A stretch of 64,000 bases of DNA from Sporisorium sorghi. Lineage: Eukaryota; Basidiomycota; Ustilaginomycetes; Ustilaginales; Ustilaginaceae. The DNA lies in contig JALCCG010000070.1 of NCBI GenBank assembly GCA_023212695.1, positions 23,238 to 87,237 of the forward strand, written 5' to 3'. Positions 46,734 to 56,022 of the stretch are shown one piece after another (position 1 is the stretch's first letter; each line of letters opens with the position of its first letter). Both the position numbers and the translations under genes were made by a program. The notes below the pieces were generated by a model. That model searched no databases, had not been told where the DNA came from, and worked only from the letters and a program-made list of their open reading frames with translations.

Positions 46734-48659
46734 TTATCGGTTAGACCCGTTTAGTTTGCGCAGCTCGTGTTCCAGATTGCGTAACGCATGGCCTGGCCAT
46801 AACTGCAGAGGAACTTCCGAGGCGCCAACGGCCTTCAGAGATTGGAAAATATCGATCTGACCATGACCGTAATACTTATCCTTTCCCTTATCGCCAAGAT
46901 CTACGGCTTGTTTGATCATAGCATCCATAACTTCTTGATTTGTCAGGTCCGGGTTAAGAGAACGGATGAGCCCTGCCATGGCAGCTGCATGAGGACTGGC
47001 CATTGAGGTTCCGGAAAGAGCGGCGTACTGATTGCCTGGAAACGTACTGGCGATATTGGTTCCGGGGGCCGATACATCAATGTAGTCGCCGTAGTTGGAG
47101 TATTCCGCCCTCTTTTGATTCGAGTCTGTCGCTGCGACAGCAAGCACCTCAGGATAGGCAGCAGGATAACCAGGGCGCTCTGTGTTGTCATTGCCCGAGG
47201 CGGCAACCAGGACAACATCACGGTCATAGGCGTATTTTACAGCATCGTGTAAGAATTGAGAGTCTGCATAGTTGCCAAGGCTCATATTTATGACTTTCGC
47301 TCCGTGATCTGTCGCCCAAATAATGCCCTCTGCTACAGCATAGGTTGTGCCGGAACCCGAGCTGTCAAGCGCTTTAACCGGCATGATTTTATTGTACCAG
47401 CTAACCCCGGCGACCCCTTCACCGTTGTTCACCAGAGCGCCGATAATGCCTGCCACATGCGTTCCGTGTCCGACATCGTCCAGCGGCTGCTGGTCATTGT
47501 CCACAATGTTGTAGCCTTCCACCAGCTGTCCATTCAAATCGGTATGCGTAAGATCGACTCCGGTGTCTATCACGGCGATGACAACATCCTCACTCCCTTT
47601 GGATAAATCCCAGCCGCGATTTGTCTCAATGACAGGCAAATTCCACTGATATTGGGAGAACAGCAGATCATTTGGAATATTGACCTGCGCATTTGCACCA
47701 TCCGGCAAGGCATCGGAGGACATCCGCGATTGAGGCAGACGGTCATTGGTTAAGTAAATATAGTGTGGCTCGGTATATTTGGTGTCCCAGTTCTTCTGGA
47801 AGTAGGCACGAAGATGTTGGTAGTCCATATTCTTGGACCGAAAAATATAAGCATAGCCAAGTTTCCTAGGGGTATCGCACGAAATCTCATTCCCGATGTG
47901 CTGAAGCTGCTGCTTTGTCGGTTCAGCCTGAAAAGACACAACGATTTCATTTTCGTAAAAATGGCTGGCCTTCTCATTATCATGACCGGTCTTGACGGTA
48001 ATGTCAGAGAGTGTATCGGCATGAATGGATTCCACCCGGAATTTTCCTTCCTTCGGGTACGGGATCAAGCGCAGATTGCGCTTCTGGTGATTGCTGACCT
48101 CTTGAAGCACAGCCTGGTTAACCAAAGCGGCTGCACCATATTTTCCATCCTGGGATGGCTCCGCTACAACAAAATAAGGCTGCCCAGCAGCAGTAAATTT
48201 TGGTGAATCATACGCTTCGCCATGTTTGATCTTCTGCTGTGCCATCTGAAAATGGTGGGCAATCAGATCCTTATCCTTTTTACTCATCTTGGGAAGCTGA
48301 CCTTGTATATCGGTCATTTTATTCTGCTTCAGGTTGTACCACCGAATTTGCTGAAAATGCTTGTGTGTTTTTTGCTCTTTCAGCGTATAGGCTTTAATCT
48401 GTCCGGCATTTCGTAAAGACTCGTTCTTCAGCATCTTGCTTAAGTGACCCCTTGCATCGAGCCGGTTTAATTTATCCGTAGCCTTGATGTCGCTTAACAT
48501 GGTAAAGTTCTTGGCTTTATTCTCCTGCTGAGGCTGCAAAGGCTGTGATGGTTCGGCAGTTGGAGCCGGCTGCTTCGAACCCGGGGTGAACAGGGAGATC
48601 AGGAGCACGCCAAGAATAGACGCGGCACCGATGATGCTCCACATGGTACGTGACTTCAC
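46734..48659 (-). CDS. S8 family subtilisin-like serine protease, membrane-anchored or secreted
   Basis: A 641-residue protein. Residues about 5-25 form one hydrophobic segment (signal or anchor), then a Pro/Gln-rich linker, a long N-terminal region (about 45-330, including a fervidolysin-type propeptide with NEIVVSF) and a subtilase domain with Asp365 (VIDTGVD), His398 (GHGTHVAG) and Ser552 (SGTSMASPH). GTG 48659 is chosen because AGGAGG lies 7 bases upstream; the longer ATG 48680 frame would read through that site. CATAAAATA on the minus strand at 48720-48728 resembles a sigma-K -10, suggesting mother-cell expression (weak). Confidence 0.9.
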   Translation of the reverse strand: MKSRTMWSIIGAASILGVLLISLFTPGSKQPAPTAEPSQPLQPQQENKAKNFTMLSDIKATDKLNRLDARGHLSKMLKNESLRNAGQIKAYTLKEQKTHKHFQQIRWYNLKQNKMTDIQGQLPKMSKKDKDLIAHHFQMAQQKIKHGEAYDSPKFTAAGQPYFVVAEPSQDGKYGAAALVNQAVLQEVSNHQKRNLRLIPYPKEGKFRVESIHADTLSDITVKTGHDNEKASHFYENEIVVSFQAEPTKQQLQHIGNEISCDTPRKLGYAYIFRSKNMDYQHLRAYFQKNWDTKYTEPHYIYLTNDRLPQSRMSSDALPDGANAQVNIPNDLLFSQYQWNLPVIETNRGWDLSKGSEDVVIAVIDTGVDLTHTDLNGQLVEGYNIVDNDQQPLDDVGHGTHVAGIIGALVNNGEGVAGVSWYNKIMPVKALDSSGSGTTYAVAEGIIWATDHGAKVINMSLGNYADSQFLHDAVKYAYDRDVVLVAASGNDNTERPGYPAAYPEVLAVAATDSNQKRAEYSNYGDYIDVSAPGTNIASTFPGNQYAALSGTSMASPHAAAMAGLIRSLNPDLTNQEVMDAMIKQAVDLGDKGKDKYYGHGQIDIFQSLKAVGASEVPLQLWPGHALRNLEHELRKLNGSNR

Positions 48660-48885
48660 AAATTTTCCTCCTCGCCGCATTACGTATTTTAATTAGTCTT
48701 AGCGTGGGGAGTGAGAATCTATTTTATGCGTTCTCGAGGCATTGTGAAATTTAGGGTTGAATGGGAAAAATGATTTGTACTAAAAATAACCTTGTAAGTG
48801 TATTCATGATAGGGATTTCGTTATCCCAAAATTTGTGTTAGGATAGTACATATTAAAACGACCGTCAGGCAAAATGACCTGTATG

Positions 48886-48899
48886 GTCACGACCATTTA
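48886..48899. other. Dyad ATGGTC-AC-GACCAT upstream of ypuI
   Basis: A perfect 6-bp dyad ends just before the ribosome binding site (AAGGGGGAT); GACC also pairs with GGTC in the alternative hairpin GACCGTCAGG...CCTGTATGGTC. Another hairpin GGGAT/ATCCC lies near 48812-48827. The 256-base divergent region holds no certain promoter. Confidence 0.4.
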
Positions 48900-48915
48900 A
48901 GGGGGATCTATCGTA

Positions 48916-49422
48916 ATGCCAGCAGACAATCTTCAGAAATTGTGCTCCGAATCCAGAGAAAAGTTGAAATCTGCTATTTCGATTATGGAAACATTTTTGA
49001 ATGAACATGCTTTATCTCAATTGGTAACAGAACAGGACGAGGAAACCGTTCATTTTTACAAAGGATTTCTGTCAGATGTTCGCCATTTGCTTGTGTTTTC
49101 AGAAGTTTCCTATGAGAAGCTTGGTGTTGTACAGCGTCGCCCTAATTTTGATATCGATTTTGCCGAGAAGGCTTTGTATAACTTGTATCACCGCTGCGTG
49201 AATAGTTTTTTCTATCCGAAAAACGAAAGTTATTCGGAAGATGGCCGGTATGCTTACACCGGACAGGATGCCATCCGTTTTCGGAAGAAGCCGGTTCGAC
49301 CAGCACGTGACGTCATTATGAATATTACCAAAATTTATGAAGAGCTTCGCGATGATCTTGCCTACTACGAAAGTGATTATTTAACGGAGCGCCGTATGCA
49401 ATCCGAGAAAAGTCACGCTTAA
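48916..49422 (+). CDS. YpuI-like DUF3907 family protein
   Basis: A 168-residue soluble protein, mostly helical, with FYKGFLSDVRHLLVFSEVSYEKLG and a tail DVIMNITKIYEELRDDLAYYESDY. It resembles Bacillus YpuI (DUF3907) as I recall it. No catalytic motif is visible; function unknown. ATG 48916 follows AAGGGGGAT. Confidence 0.75.
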   Translation: MPADNLQKLCSESREKLKSAISIMETFLNEHALSQLVTEQDEETVHFYKGFLSDVRHLLVFSEVSYEKLGVVQRRPNFDIDFAEKALYNLYHRCVNSFFYPKNESYSEDGRYAYTGQDAIRFRKKPVRPARDVIMNITKIYEELRDDLAYYESDYLTERRMQSEKSHA

Positions 49423-49440
49423 TACAAACAAGGAAAGAAC

Positions 49441-49471
49441 AAGAGATGCCATACATTGGCATCTCTTTTTT
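49441..49471 (+). terminator. Rho-independent terminator
   Basis: AAGAGATGCC pairs with GGCATCTCTT, a 10-bp perfect stem with a short loop, followed by T6. Confidence 0.92.
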
Positions 49472-49560
49472 GCGTGGTGACTCCTTAACACCAACTGACA
49501 ATCATTCTTGTGCATACCAGCAGTTAACTCAGGAAAAAATGTTGACGAGGTGATGCTAAA

Positions 49561-49785
49561 ATGGCCAACGAAGCCAAACCATTAGTTAAGTGCAGTGTAA
49601 GCAATTGCCATTACTGGGGAGAACAAAATTTATGTCACGCCGAGATGATTATGATCGAAATCGACCGTCATGCAAACGTAAAACTCAATGAGGAGTATGG
49701 AGCAGAGCCTTATGTGGACGATCACCAGGATGTTGCCGACAAGTCCTCAGAGACCTGCTGCCTTACCTTTAAGCCAAAGGGTTAA
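49561..49785 (+). CDS. DUF1540 domain-containing protein
   Basis: A 74-residue Cys-rich protein with CSVSNCHYWGEQNLCHAEMIMIE and a C-terminal ETCCLTFKP; the cysteine spacing fits DUF1540 proteins, small presumed metal-binding proteins common in spore formers. ATG 49561 follows GAGGTGAT. Confidence 0.85.
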   Translation: MANEAKPLVKCSVSNCHYWGEQNLCHAEMIMIEIDRHANVKLNEEYGAEPYVDDHQDVADKSSETCCLTFKPKG

Positions 49786-49859
49786 ACGGAATGCCCGGAG
49801 TGCCGGATATTCTCCGGAAAACCGCTTATTAGAGATTGAAGGAAATGGAGGAGTTAGCA

Positions 49860-50225
49860 ATGGATGATAAACACCGCGACAACAAGATAAAGATTGTGGA
49901 TAGCAATCGGAACAGAGTGGACTTCCCTCGTAAAGATCACCGTGAGGAATACGCCGCTGAGGTTGCCCCGCCAATAGAAACGTCTGGGCGCAGCGTGGAC
50001 GAGGATGATGCAACAGGCTTGTCTGCAGGCCGCACGGCAGGATATGTCGGCTTGGTAATGGGTATTGCCTCCCTGTTTATGTGGTCGGTGATTCTGGGCC
50101 CCATCGCAACGGTTGTTGGTTATTATGCTTATAGTAAAGGCAGCAAAACAACGGGGGCATGGTCAATGGGTCTTGGCATATTGGCAACGCTCAGTTATTT
50201 TATCCTGATTCCTTTCAGCAGATAG
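49860..50225 (+). CDS. DUF4190-like small membrane protein, 121 aa
   Basis: The first 60 residues are polar and charged; two membrane segments follow (about 65-85 and 98-118) separated by GYYAYSKGSKTTGAW, the loop pattern of DUF4190-type proteins. Function unknown. ATG 49860 has GGAGGAG 7 bases upstream; an in-frame TTG at 49836 would overlap that site. A terminator follows the gene. Confidence 0.75.
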   Translation: MDDKHRDNKIKIVDSNRNRVDFPRKDHREEYAAEVAPPIETSGRSVDEDDATGLSAGRTAGYVGLVMGIASLFMWSVILGPIATVVGYYAYSKGSKTTGAWSMGLGILATLSYFILIPFSR

Positions 50226-50239
50226 ATCATTTTATATGG

Positions 50240-50278
50240 GCGGGTCATCCATCAAAAAGGGTGATCCGCAATTTTTTT
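50240..50278 (+). terminator. Rho-independent terminator
   Basis: GCGGGTCATCC at 50240-50250 pairs with GGGTGATCCGC at 50259-50269 (two G-U), followed by T7. Confidence 0.88.
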
Positions 50279-50362
50279 GTCGAAGGGGTATAGCAGATTG
50301 TTCCAATTCCATGGTAAAATGAAAGGACAAGTTTGAAATTTTTGCGGGAGAAAGTGAGCCAT

Positions 50363-51052
50363 ATGATGCAGATCGATTCGATATCATGGAAGCAAATGAC
50401 GGATGTACCACAGGTAAATACGAATTCCACCGGATCGGCAGCCGGTTTTGTGGATGTATTAAGCAGCCTGATTCAAGAAGAAGCCTCGTCCCAGCCGGTA
50501 GAGCGCTCCATTACGCAGCTTGCCCCTGGTGTTACCTTTAAGGATGGACTGCTGTGGCAGCAGCTTGGTGCTGTCCAGGAATCCAATTCGTATTATCCGG
50601 TAGAGGGAGCGCTGAATGACACGGGAGCGACCAAGCCCACGACATTTGAAGAATTAATTACATCAGCGGGGGAACGATATGGTGTGCCCGTATCACTGAT
50701 CAAGGCGGTTATAGACGCAGAATCTTCTTTTGACCCCAATGCAGTATCGTCTGCAGGAGCAAAGGGATTGATGCAGCTCATGGATGGGACGGCAAGGGGA
50801 CTTGGGGTCAGCAACCCATTTGATCCGGCTCAGAATATTGAAGGTGGCACCAAATATTTATCCAGTCTGATTCAGCGGTTCGGCGGGGAATTGGCGATGG
50901 TGCTTGCAGCCTACAATGCAGGTCCGACACGAGTTGCAGGTTTGGGCGCATCCAGTGATGAGGAGCTTATGTCGATGGTACATATGTTACCTGAGGAAAC
51001 CCAGGCTTATATTGGCAAAGTAATGAATGCACAGTCGAAATACAGTTTATAA
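50363..51052 (+). CDS. Lytic transglycosylase (SLT domain)
   Basis: A 229-residue protein whose C-terminal half is an SLT-type muramidase fold: catalytic Glu in AVIDAESSFDPNAVS, then GAKGLMQLMDGTA and VLAAYNAGP. The N-terminal 100 residues are low complexity, with no signal peptide visible, so export may need another route or the enzyme may be delivered during sporulation. ATG 50363 or 50366 follows GGGAGAAAG; TTG 50333 is less likely. Confidence 0.88.
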   Translation: MMQIDSISWKQMTDVPQVNTNSTGSAAGFVDVLSSLIQEEASSQPVERSITQLAPGVTFKDGLLWQQLGAVQESNSYYPVEGALNDTGATKPTTFEELITSAGERYGVPVSLIKAVIDAESSFDPNAVSSAGAKGLMQLMDGTARGLGVSNPFDPAQNIEGGTKYLSSLIQRFGGELAMVLAAYNAGPTRVAGLGASSDEELMSMVHMLPEETQAYIGKVMNAQSKYSL

Positions 51053-51224
51053 CCCCGCTTCGGGATGAATAGTAAACCTGATAGAGGATCAAACGATAAG
51101 CATGACTTTGTCCGATTGAGATGGAGTGCGGCTTTACCGTTTGGTCTTTTTGTGTAAATATAAAGGTCTGGAATGATATGATTTACAACATGCGATGGCG
51201 TAAGAATGGAAAGGGGAAATAACC

Positions 51225-52385
51225 TTGATATATTGGGATCACGCTGCAACGACCCCTCCTTTTGATGAAGTGGTGGATACGATGTCCGAAGTGATGAAGA
51301 AACATTACGCGAACCCGTCTGCTCTTCACCGCTCAGGGGAGGCAGCCGCTAAACTTCTGAGAAGGGCAAGGGAGGTCTGCGCAGCATCACTTGATGTTCT
51401 GCCATCAGAGCTCGTATTTACGTCTGGTGCAACGGAAGGCAATAACATGGCTATTAAAGGGTCCGCGATGCAGTACAGCAGCCGGGGGCGCCATATCATC
51501 ACAACGGGAACAGAGCATCCTTCGGTTTATGAATGCTGCAAACAGCTGGAATCGCTTGGCTGGGAAGTAACCTATCTTCCAGTCGATGCTGCTGGTGTGG
51601 TTGATCTTGATGTCTTGAAGGAAGCTGTTCGTAAAGATACCGTACTTGTCAGCATCATGCATGTGAATAATGAGTCTGGCGCCATCCAGCCACTGGCTGA
51701 TATTGGCCGGATCGTGAAGGAAGTGAATTCGCGCACACTCTTTCATGTCGATGGCGTGCAGGGATTTGGCAAGCTGCCCGTAGCCATCTCCGAGTGGCAA
51801 GCGGATTTGTACAGCTTGTCCGCCCACAAATTCAACGGTCCAAGAGGGATGGGCGTCCTGTACGTTAAGCAAGGGGTTCAGCTCTTTCCGTTGATATCTG
51901 GTGGATCGCAGGAAAATGGACTGCGGGCAGGAACGGAGAATGTCGCAGGTGCGGTTGCCATGTCGAAGGCCATGCGGCTATCCCAAGAGAGACAACCTGA
52001 GCTCTACGCCCGGATGATGGAACTGAGGGAGCTTCTGTTCCAGGGTATACGCAAAATACCCGGTTTGGTGTTAAACAGCAATGAGTTGGATGCGCCGCAT
52101 ATTATTCATTTTTCCTATCCGGGTCTAAGACCGGAGGTGATGGTTCATGCCCTGGAAGAGATGGGAATGCTTATATCAACCAAATCCGCCTGTTCTTCCA
52201 AATTAAGCGAGCCCAGTCGGGTCTTGCTTGCTATGGGTAAAAGCATGGAGGTAGCTTCTTCCGGAATCCGCATCAGTCTCGGTAAAGAGCATCAGCTCGG
52301 CGATGCGGCTCGATTCGTGGAGGTTTTGGCTAATGCGTGCAGTAAACTGCGTCCCATTATAGAAAGAGAGGGTAACCGAAGATGA
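51225..52385 (+). CDS. Cysteine desulfurase (IscS/NifS-type) partner of ThiI
   Basis: A 386-residue PLP enzyme releasing sulfur from cysteine. It begins with YWDHAATTPP, has the PLP lysine in SLSAHKFNGPRG and the persulfide cysteine in STKSACSS. Overlap with thiI (ATGA) indicates it supplies sulfur for 4-thiouridine, as Bacillus NifZ does. TTG 51225 follows GGAAAGGGG; no better start exists because the conserved YWDHAATT begins at residue 3. Confidence 0.92.
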   Translation: MIYWDHAATTPPFDEVVDTMSEVMKKHYANPSALHRSGEAAAKLLRRAREVCAASLDVLPSELVFTSGATEGNNMAIKGSAMQYSSRGRHIITTGTEHPSVYECCKQLESLGWEVTYLPVDAAGVVDLDVLKEAVRKDTVLVSIMHVNNESGAIQPLADIGRIVKEVNSRTLFHVDGVQGFGKLPVAISEWQADLYSLSAHKFNGPRGMGVLYVKQGVQLFPLISGGSQENGLRAGTENVAGAVAMSKAMRLSQERQPELYARMMELRELLFQGIRKIPGLVLNSNELDAPHIIHFSYPGLRPEVMVHALEEMGMLISTKSACSSKLSEPSRVLLAMGKSMEVASSGIRISLGKEHQLGDAARFVEVLANACSKLRPIIEREGNRR

Positions 52386-53620
52386 CTTACGATATGCTGC
52401 TGCTTCGCTTTGGCGAATTTACCCTAAAAGGCAAAAACCGCAACCGATTCGAGAAATCGGTGTTAAATCATATTCGAAACGTGCTTAAACCGTATCCAGG
52501 AGCCAAAATTTTGAAGGAATACGGTCGTTTGTATATTGAGCTGAACGGAGAACCTCCCGAGATTCTGATCCATGCCCTCAAGAAGGTGTTTGGGCTTGTT
52601 TCGATCAGCCCTGTTCGTGTATGTCCATCCGAGCTTGACCCCATTATTGCTACAGCAGTTGAGTTTGTGGGACAGAAGGAATTAACCGATACAACAACCT
52701 TCAAGGTCAATGCCAGAAGAGTATGGAAGCAGTTCCCCCATTCCTCACAAGAGATGAATCATCTGGTCGGTTCCCCTCTGCTGCGCACCTATCCTCAGCT
52801 TAAAGTAAAGGTGAAGAAGCCGGATATTGAGCTGCGCGTGGAAATTCGTGAGAATGAGACGTACCTCTATTATGAAGTCATTCCAGGGGCAGGCGGGTAT
52901 CCGCTCGGCACAAACGGCAAGGCCATGCTGCTCCTCTCTGGTGGGATTGACAGTCCTGTAGCCGGTTGGTCGGCCATGCGCAGGGGCCTCGAAATTGAAT
53001 GCGTTCATTTCTACAGCTTCCCTTACACGAGCCAGCTGGCCAAGGAAAAAGTAATGGAATTGACAAGACTGTTATCCGGTTATACCGGCAAAATCAAGCT
53101 ACATCTCGTACCATTCACCGATGTGCAAACTTCTTTTGTCGGCATTGGGCAGGATAATCTGATTATTACCTTCATGCGCAGGGCGATGCTTCGTATTGCT
53201 TCCTCGCTCGCTGAGCGTGAAGGGGCCTTGGCCATTGTGACCGGGGACAGTCTCGGACAAGTAGCCAGTCAGACACTGCCCAGCATGAATGTCATTGGCA
53301 GAGCAACCGAATTGCCTCTGCTTCGGCCGCTTGTCATGATGGATAAGAATGATATCATTAATATCGCAATGGACATCGGTACGTTTGAGACGTCGATTTT
53401 ACCGTATGAGGACTGCTGCACGTTATTTGTGCCTAAATCTCCAACTACGAATCCGAACCTGAACATTATCGAGAAAGTGGAGGCCTCGTTAACTCGGCTC
53501 CCTGCTCTGCTTCAGGCTGCGGTTGAAGGCACGGAGACTGTCATCATTACGCCTGACAGCAAGATCGGTACGATGGCTGAGAAGAATGAAGAGTTCACAG
53601 TAAACGAAGACTGGTTCTAG
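52382..53620 (+). CDS. thiI: tRNA 4-thiouridine synthetase ThiI
   Basis: A 412-residue enzyme with an N-terminal ferredoxin-like and THUMP region (1-170) and a PP-loop ATP pyrophosphatase domain (SGGIDSPVAGW). It makes s4U8 in tRNA using the neighbouring desulfurase. There is no C-terminal rhodanese domain, as usual in Bacilli. ATG 52382 overlaps the desulfurase stop. Confidence 0.95.
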   Translation: MTYDMLLLRFGEFTLKGKNRNRFEKSVLNHIRNVLKPYPGAKILKEYGRLYIELNGEPPEILIHALKKVFGLVSISPVRVCPSELDPIIATAVEFVGQKELTDTTTFKVNARRVWKQFPHSSQEMNHLVGSPLLRTYPQLKVKVKKPDIELRVEIRENETYLYYEVIPGAGGYPLGTNGKAMLLLSGGIDSPVAGWSAMRRGLEIECVHFYSFPYTSQLAKEKVMELTRLLSGYTGKIKLHLVPFTDVQTSFVGIGQDNLIITFMRRAMLRIASSLAEREGALAIVTGDSLGQVASQTLPSMNVIGRATELPLLRPLVMMDKNDIINIAMDIGTFETSILPYEDCCTLFVPKSPTTNPNLNIIEKVEASLTRLPALLQAAVEGTETVIITPDSKIGTMAEKNEEFTVNEDWF

Positions 53621-53676
53621 ATTTTATCCAGGATCAGGTTATAATTCGTATATAAACGCAGATGAAACAAAAGTTG

Positions 53677-53712
53677 AAAAACACCCCAAGGCTGATCCCC
53701 TGGGGTGTTTTT
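53677..53712. terminator. Bidirectional terminator thiI / terC
   Basis: AAAAACACCCCA pairs with TGGGGTGTTTTT at 53701-53712; A and T runs allow action on both convergent transcripts. Confidence 0.9.
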
Positions 53713-53734
53713 GTTCGTACAGTAGAGTATTCGA

Positions 53735-54427
53735 TTAGGAGAGGGTGGAGGACTGACGCCGCTGCACAGATCGTTTCTTCAGATGCCCTGCCGTCAGTAC
53801 GCCCACGATTATGGCCGCAATGAACAGGTATTTAATGATCAGATGTCCTTCAAAGTAGCTGAGGAGATGCTTCTCATCGGTAATCATGGAGGATGCCGTG
53901 AATGCAAGTACAGCAGAGCCTACATAAATGATCCAAGGGAACCGGTTGATCAATTTGATAAACAAGGTACTGCCCCACACCACGATGGGAACGCTGATGA
54001 GAAGACCCACGGTAACAAGAATCATATTGTGCTTGGCTGCTCCTGCAACAGCAATTACGTTGTCCAGCCCCATGGCGGCATCGGCAATAATAATGGTGCG
54101 AATCGCAGCTCCAAGGCTTTTGCCTGCTTTTATATTGTCGTGATCATTGTTGTCGTCCGTCATCAGTTTGTAGGCAATCCCGATCAGGAGTACGCCTCCA
54201 ACGAGCAGAAGCCAAGGGATATTGAGCAGCCATACAACAAGAATGGTGGCTATGATACGAAGAATAACCGCTCCGGCCGTACCGTAGATGATTGCTTTTT
54301 TCTGGGTTTCCTTCGGGAGGTTGCGTGCCGCAAGGCCGATCACAATGGCATTGTCTCCGGCTAAGATCAAATCCAGAAACACAATGTTGATTAGTGCGAG
54401 AAAAAATTCAGCGGTTGTGGTTTCCAT
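53735..54427 (-). CDS. TerC family integral membrane protein (YjbE-like), copy 1
   Basis: A 230-residue protein with about seven membrane segments and the TerC acidic motifs LILAGDNAIVIGLAAR and AAMGLDNVIAVAG. Relatives are linked to manganese export during exoenzyme metalation. ATG 54427 has AGAGGAGTG upstream on the minus strand; the longer frame to 54520 runs through its own promoter. It is divergent from, and clearly paralogous to, the gene at 54556. Confidence 0.9.
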   Translation of the reverse strand: METTTAEFFLALINIVFLDLILAGDNAIVIGLAARNLPKETQKKAIIYGTAGAVILRIIATILVVWLLNIPWLLLVGGVLLIGIAYKLMTDDNNDHDNIKAGKSLGAAIRTIIIADAAMGLDNVIAVAGAAKHNMILVTVGLLISVPIVVWGSTLFIKLINRFPWIIYVGSAVLAFTASSMITDEKHLLSYFEGHLIIKYLFIAAIIVGVLTAGHLKKRSVQRRQSSTLS

Positions 54428-54476
54428 GAATGTCACTCCTCTTAAAATACGGTTCCACAATAAACAAAGTGGATTT

Positions 54477-54505
54477 ATTATAGGCCTATTTTTCCCGATG
54501 TGCAA
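54477..54505 (-). promoter_or_regulatory. Promoter of terC copy 1
   Basis: On the minus strand TTGCAC (54505-54500) and TATAAT (54482-54477) are separated by 17 bases. Confidence 0.8.
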
Positions 54506-54515
54506 GCATAGCTTG
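54503..54515. promoter_or_regulatory. Dyad CAAGC-ATA-GCTTG overlapping both terC -35 boxes
   Basis: The dyad overlaps the minus-strand TTGCAC and the plus-strand TTGGAC (54513-54518, with TAGAGT at 54535-54540 and a 16-base spacer), so one regulator could act on both genes. No room exists for the manganese yybP-ykoY riboswitch often found before terC genes. Confidence 0.4.
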
Positions 54516-54555
54516 GACAATTACCACATATGTGTAGAGTGGGGGTGTTGTTCTT

Positions 54556-55218
54556 GTGGAGACGATTGTTTTGTTGGGACAGATATTGCTGATTAACCTT
54601 GTACTCAGTGGTGATAACGCCCTGGTCATAGCGATGGCCAGCAGGGACCTTCCTGAATTGCACCGCAAACGGGCGGTCTGGATCGGAACGGGCGCAGCGG
54701 TTCTTCTGAGGTGCATTCTGACTTTTGCTGCGGTTCTGCTGCTCAAAATCCCGTTTTTGCAAGCTGGCGGTGCACTGCTCCTGATCTGGATCGCCATAAA
54801 ACTAATGACACAAAAAGAGCATGAGGATGTTGCCATGTCCCGATCCTTGACGATATGGGCAGCGGTCAATACCATTCTGGTTGCTGATTTTGTGATGAGC
54901 CTGGACAATGTGCTGGCTATTGCGGGCCTGGCAAATGGTGACCTTGCCCTGATTGTCATCGGCATCCTGTTAAGCATTCCCATTGTTGTATGGGGAAGCG
55001 GGCTGATCTCTAAGCTGCTTCATCATTTCCCCGTGCTGCTCTACATAGGAGCCGGTATTCTAGCATTTACGGCAGGCGAAATGCTCATACAAGACTCGCG
55101 CGTCGGTCTGCTTCTGGCTTCCTGGATGCCGTATGCCCATAACGCGCTGCCAATCGTCATTGCAGGGGTTGTCGTTCTGATTGGAGGACTGCAGACGATA
55201 AGGCGGCCGGGGACATAA
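54556..55218 (+). CDS. TerC family integral membrane protein, copy 2
   Basis: A 220-residue paralog of the divergent gene, with the motifs LVLSGDNALVIAMASR and FVMSLDNVLAIAG and seven hydrophobic segments. GTG 54556 follows GGGGGTG. The leader is only about 10 bases if the promoter at 54513-54540 is used. The pair arose by duplication (inference from sequence similarity and arrangement). Confidence 0.88.
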   Translation: METIVLLGQILLINLVLSGDNALVIAMASRDLPELHRKRAVWIGTGAAVLLRCILTFAAVLLLKIPFLQAGGALLLIWIAIKLMTQKEHEDVAMSRSLTIWAAVNTILVADFVMSLDNVLAIAGLANGDLALIVIGILLSIPIVVWGSGLISKLLHHFPVLLYIGAGILAFTAGEMLIQDSRVGLLLASWMPYAHNALPIVIAGVVVLIGGLQTIRRPGT

Positions 55219-55282
55219 TCCGGTTCATAACATATGGAACGGGTGAGACTCCGGTAATAAAATAGGAAGCTGGAAACAAAAG

Positions 55283-55312
55283 GATGGACTGCATCGGCAG
55301 CCATCTTTTTTT
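55283..55312 (+). terminator. Rho-independent terminator
   Basis: GATGG-A-CTGC pairs with GCAG-CCATC around the tetraloop ATCG, followed by T7. Confidence 0.8.
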
Positions 55313-55468
55313 GTTTGCTTAAGGCATATGCTGCAGGGCGATGCTATATTTGAGTGGAACAAACTCAAGATATGGTTTTTTTTGTCGGTTTGGGCTAAAA
55401 TTAACGTAACCACTTATTTTATAAACCGCTATTTTGGGTGATACATATAATGAGGAGAGGGTGATCAA

Positions 55469-55981
55469 ATGTCCTCCAGAAAAGATTTGGCGCTGGGTAT
55501 ATTCATCGTTGTCGCTGGAGTCGTTATTTTGCTCGGCAAGCTGGGTGTGTTTGGATTTTTAGGCAGAACATTATGGCCGCTGGTTCTGCTGCTGCCGGGT
55601 ATTTTTCTGCATATCATGTTTTTTGGTCGCCGTGCCTCTGCCGCCATCCTCATACCGGGTGGTATTCTAACGGTTTACGGGATGCTGTTCTTCATATGCA
55701 ATATTGGAGGATGGGGACTGATGGCTTCATTATGGCCTGTGTTGATTCTTGGCGTTGCCGTTGGCCTGTATGAGTATTATCTGTATGAGACTCCGCGTCC
55801 CGGTGCTGCACTGCCTGTTGCGCTTGGACTTACGCTGCTCTCCATTCTGATTTTTATATTCACCTGGCTAGAGACCGGGGGATTCTATCTTATTGCCCTG
55901 ATCTTAATTGCTGCAGGCATTTGGATGATCCTCGGCCGTAATCGCTCTAGACGGAATAATAAATGGAGCAGAGGTTGGTAA
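55469..55981 (+). CDS. Hypothetical membrane protein, LiaF N-terminal-like
   Basis: A 170-residue protein with five membrane segments. The repeated unit with W and P (LGRTLWPLVLLLPG, LMASLWPVLILGVAVGLYEYY) resembles the DUF5668/LiaF-type transmembrane domain. The C-terminus is short and basic (RNRSRRNNKW). A role in envelope-stress sensing is possible but not shown. ATG 55469 follows GAGGAGAGGGTG. I found no convincing promoter upstream. Confidence 0.75.
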   Translation: MSSRKDLALGIFIVVAGVVILLGKLGVFGFLGRTLWPLVLLLPGIFLHIMFFGRRASAAILIPGGILTVYGMLFFICNIGGWGLMASLWPVLILGVAVGLYEYYLYETPRPGAALPVALGLTLLSILIFIFTWLETGGFYLIALILIAAGIWMILGRNRSRRNNKWSRGW

Positions 55982-56022
55982 TTGGTAAGAGATAAATGTT
56001 ACTGGAAGTTTTCTGAAAAGAC

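Noticed and set aside
54428..54555. Manganese (yybP-ykoY) riboswitch before terC
   Set aside because: The intergenic region is too short and lacks the conserved loop sequences.
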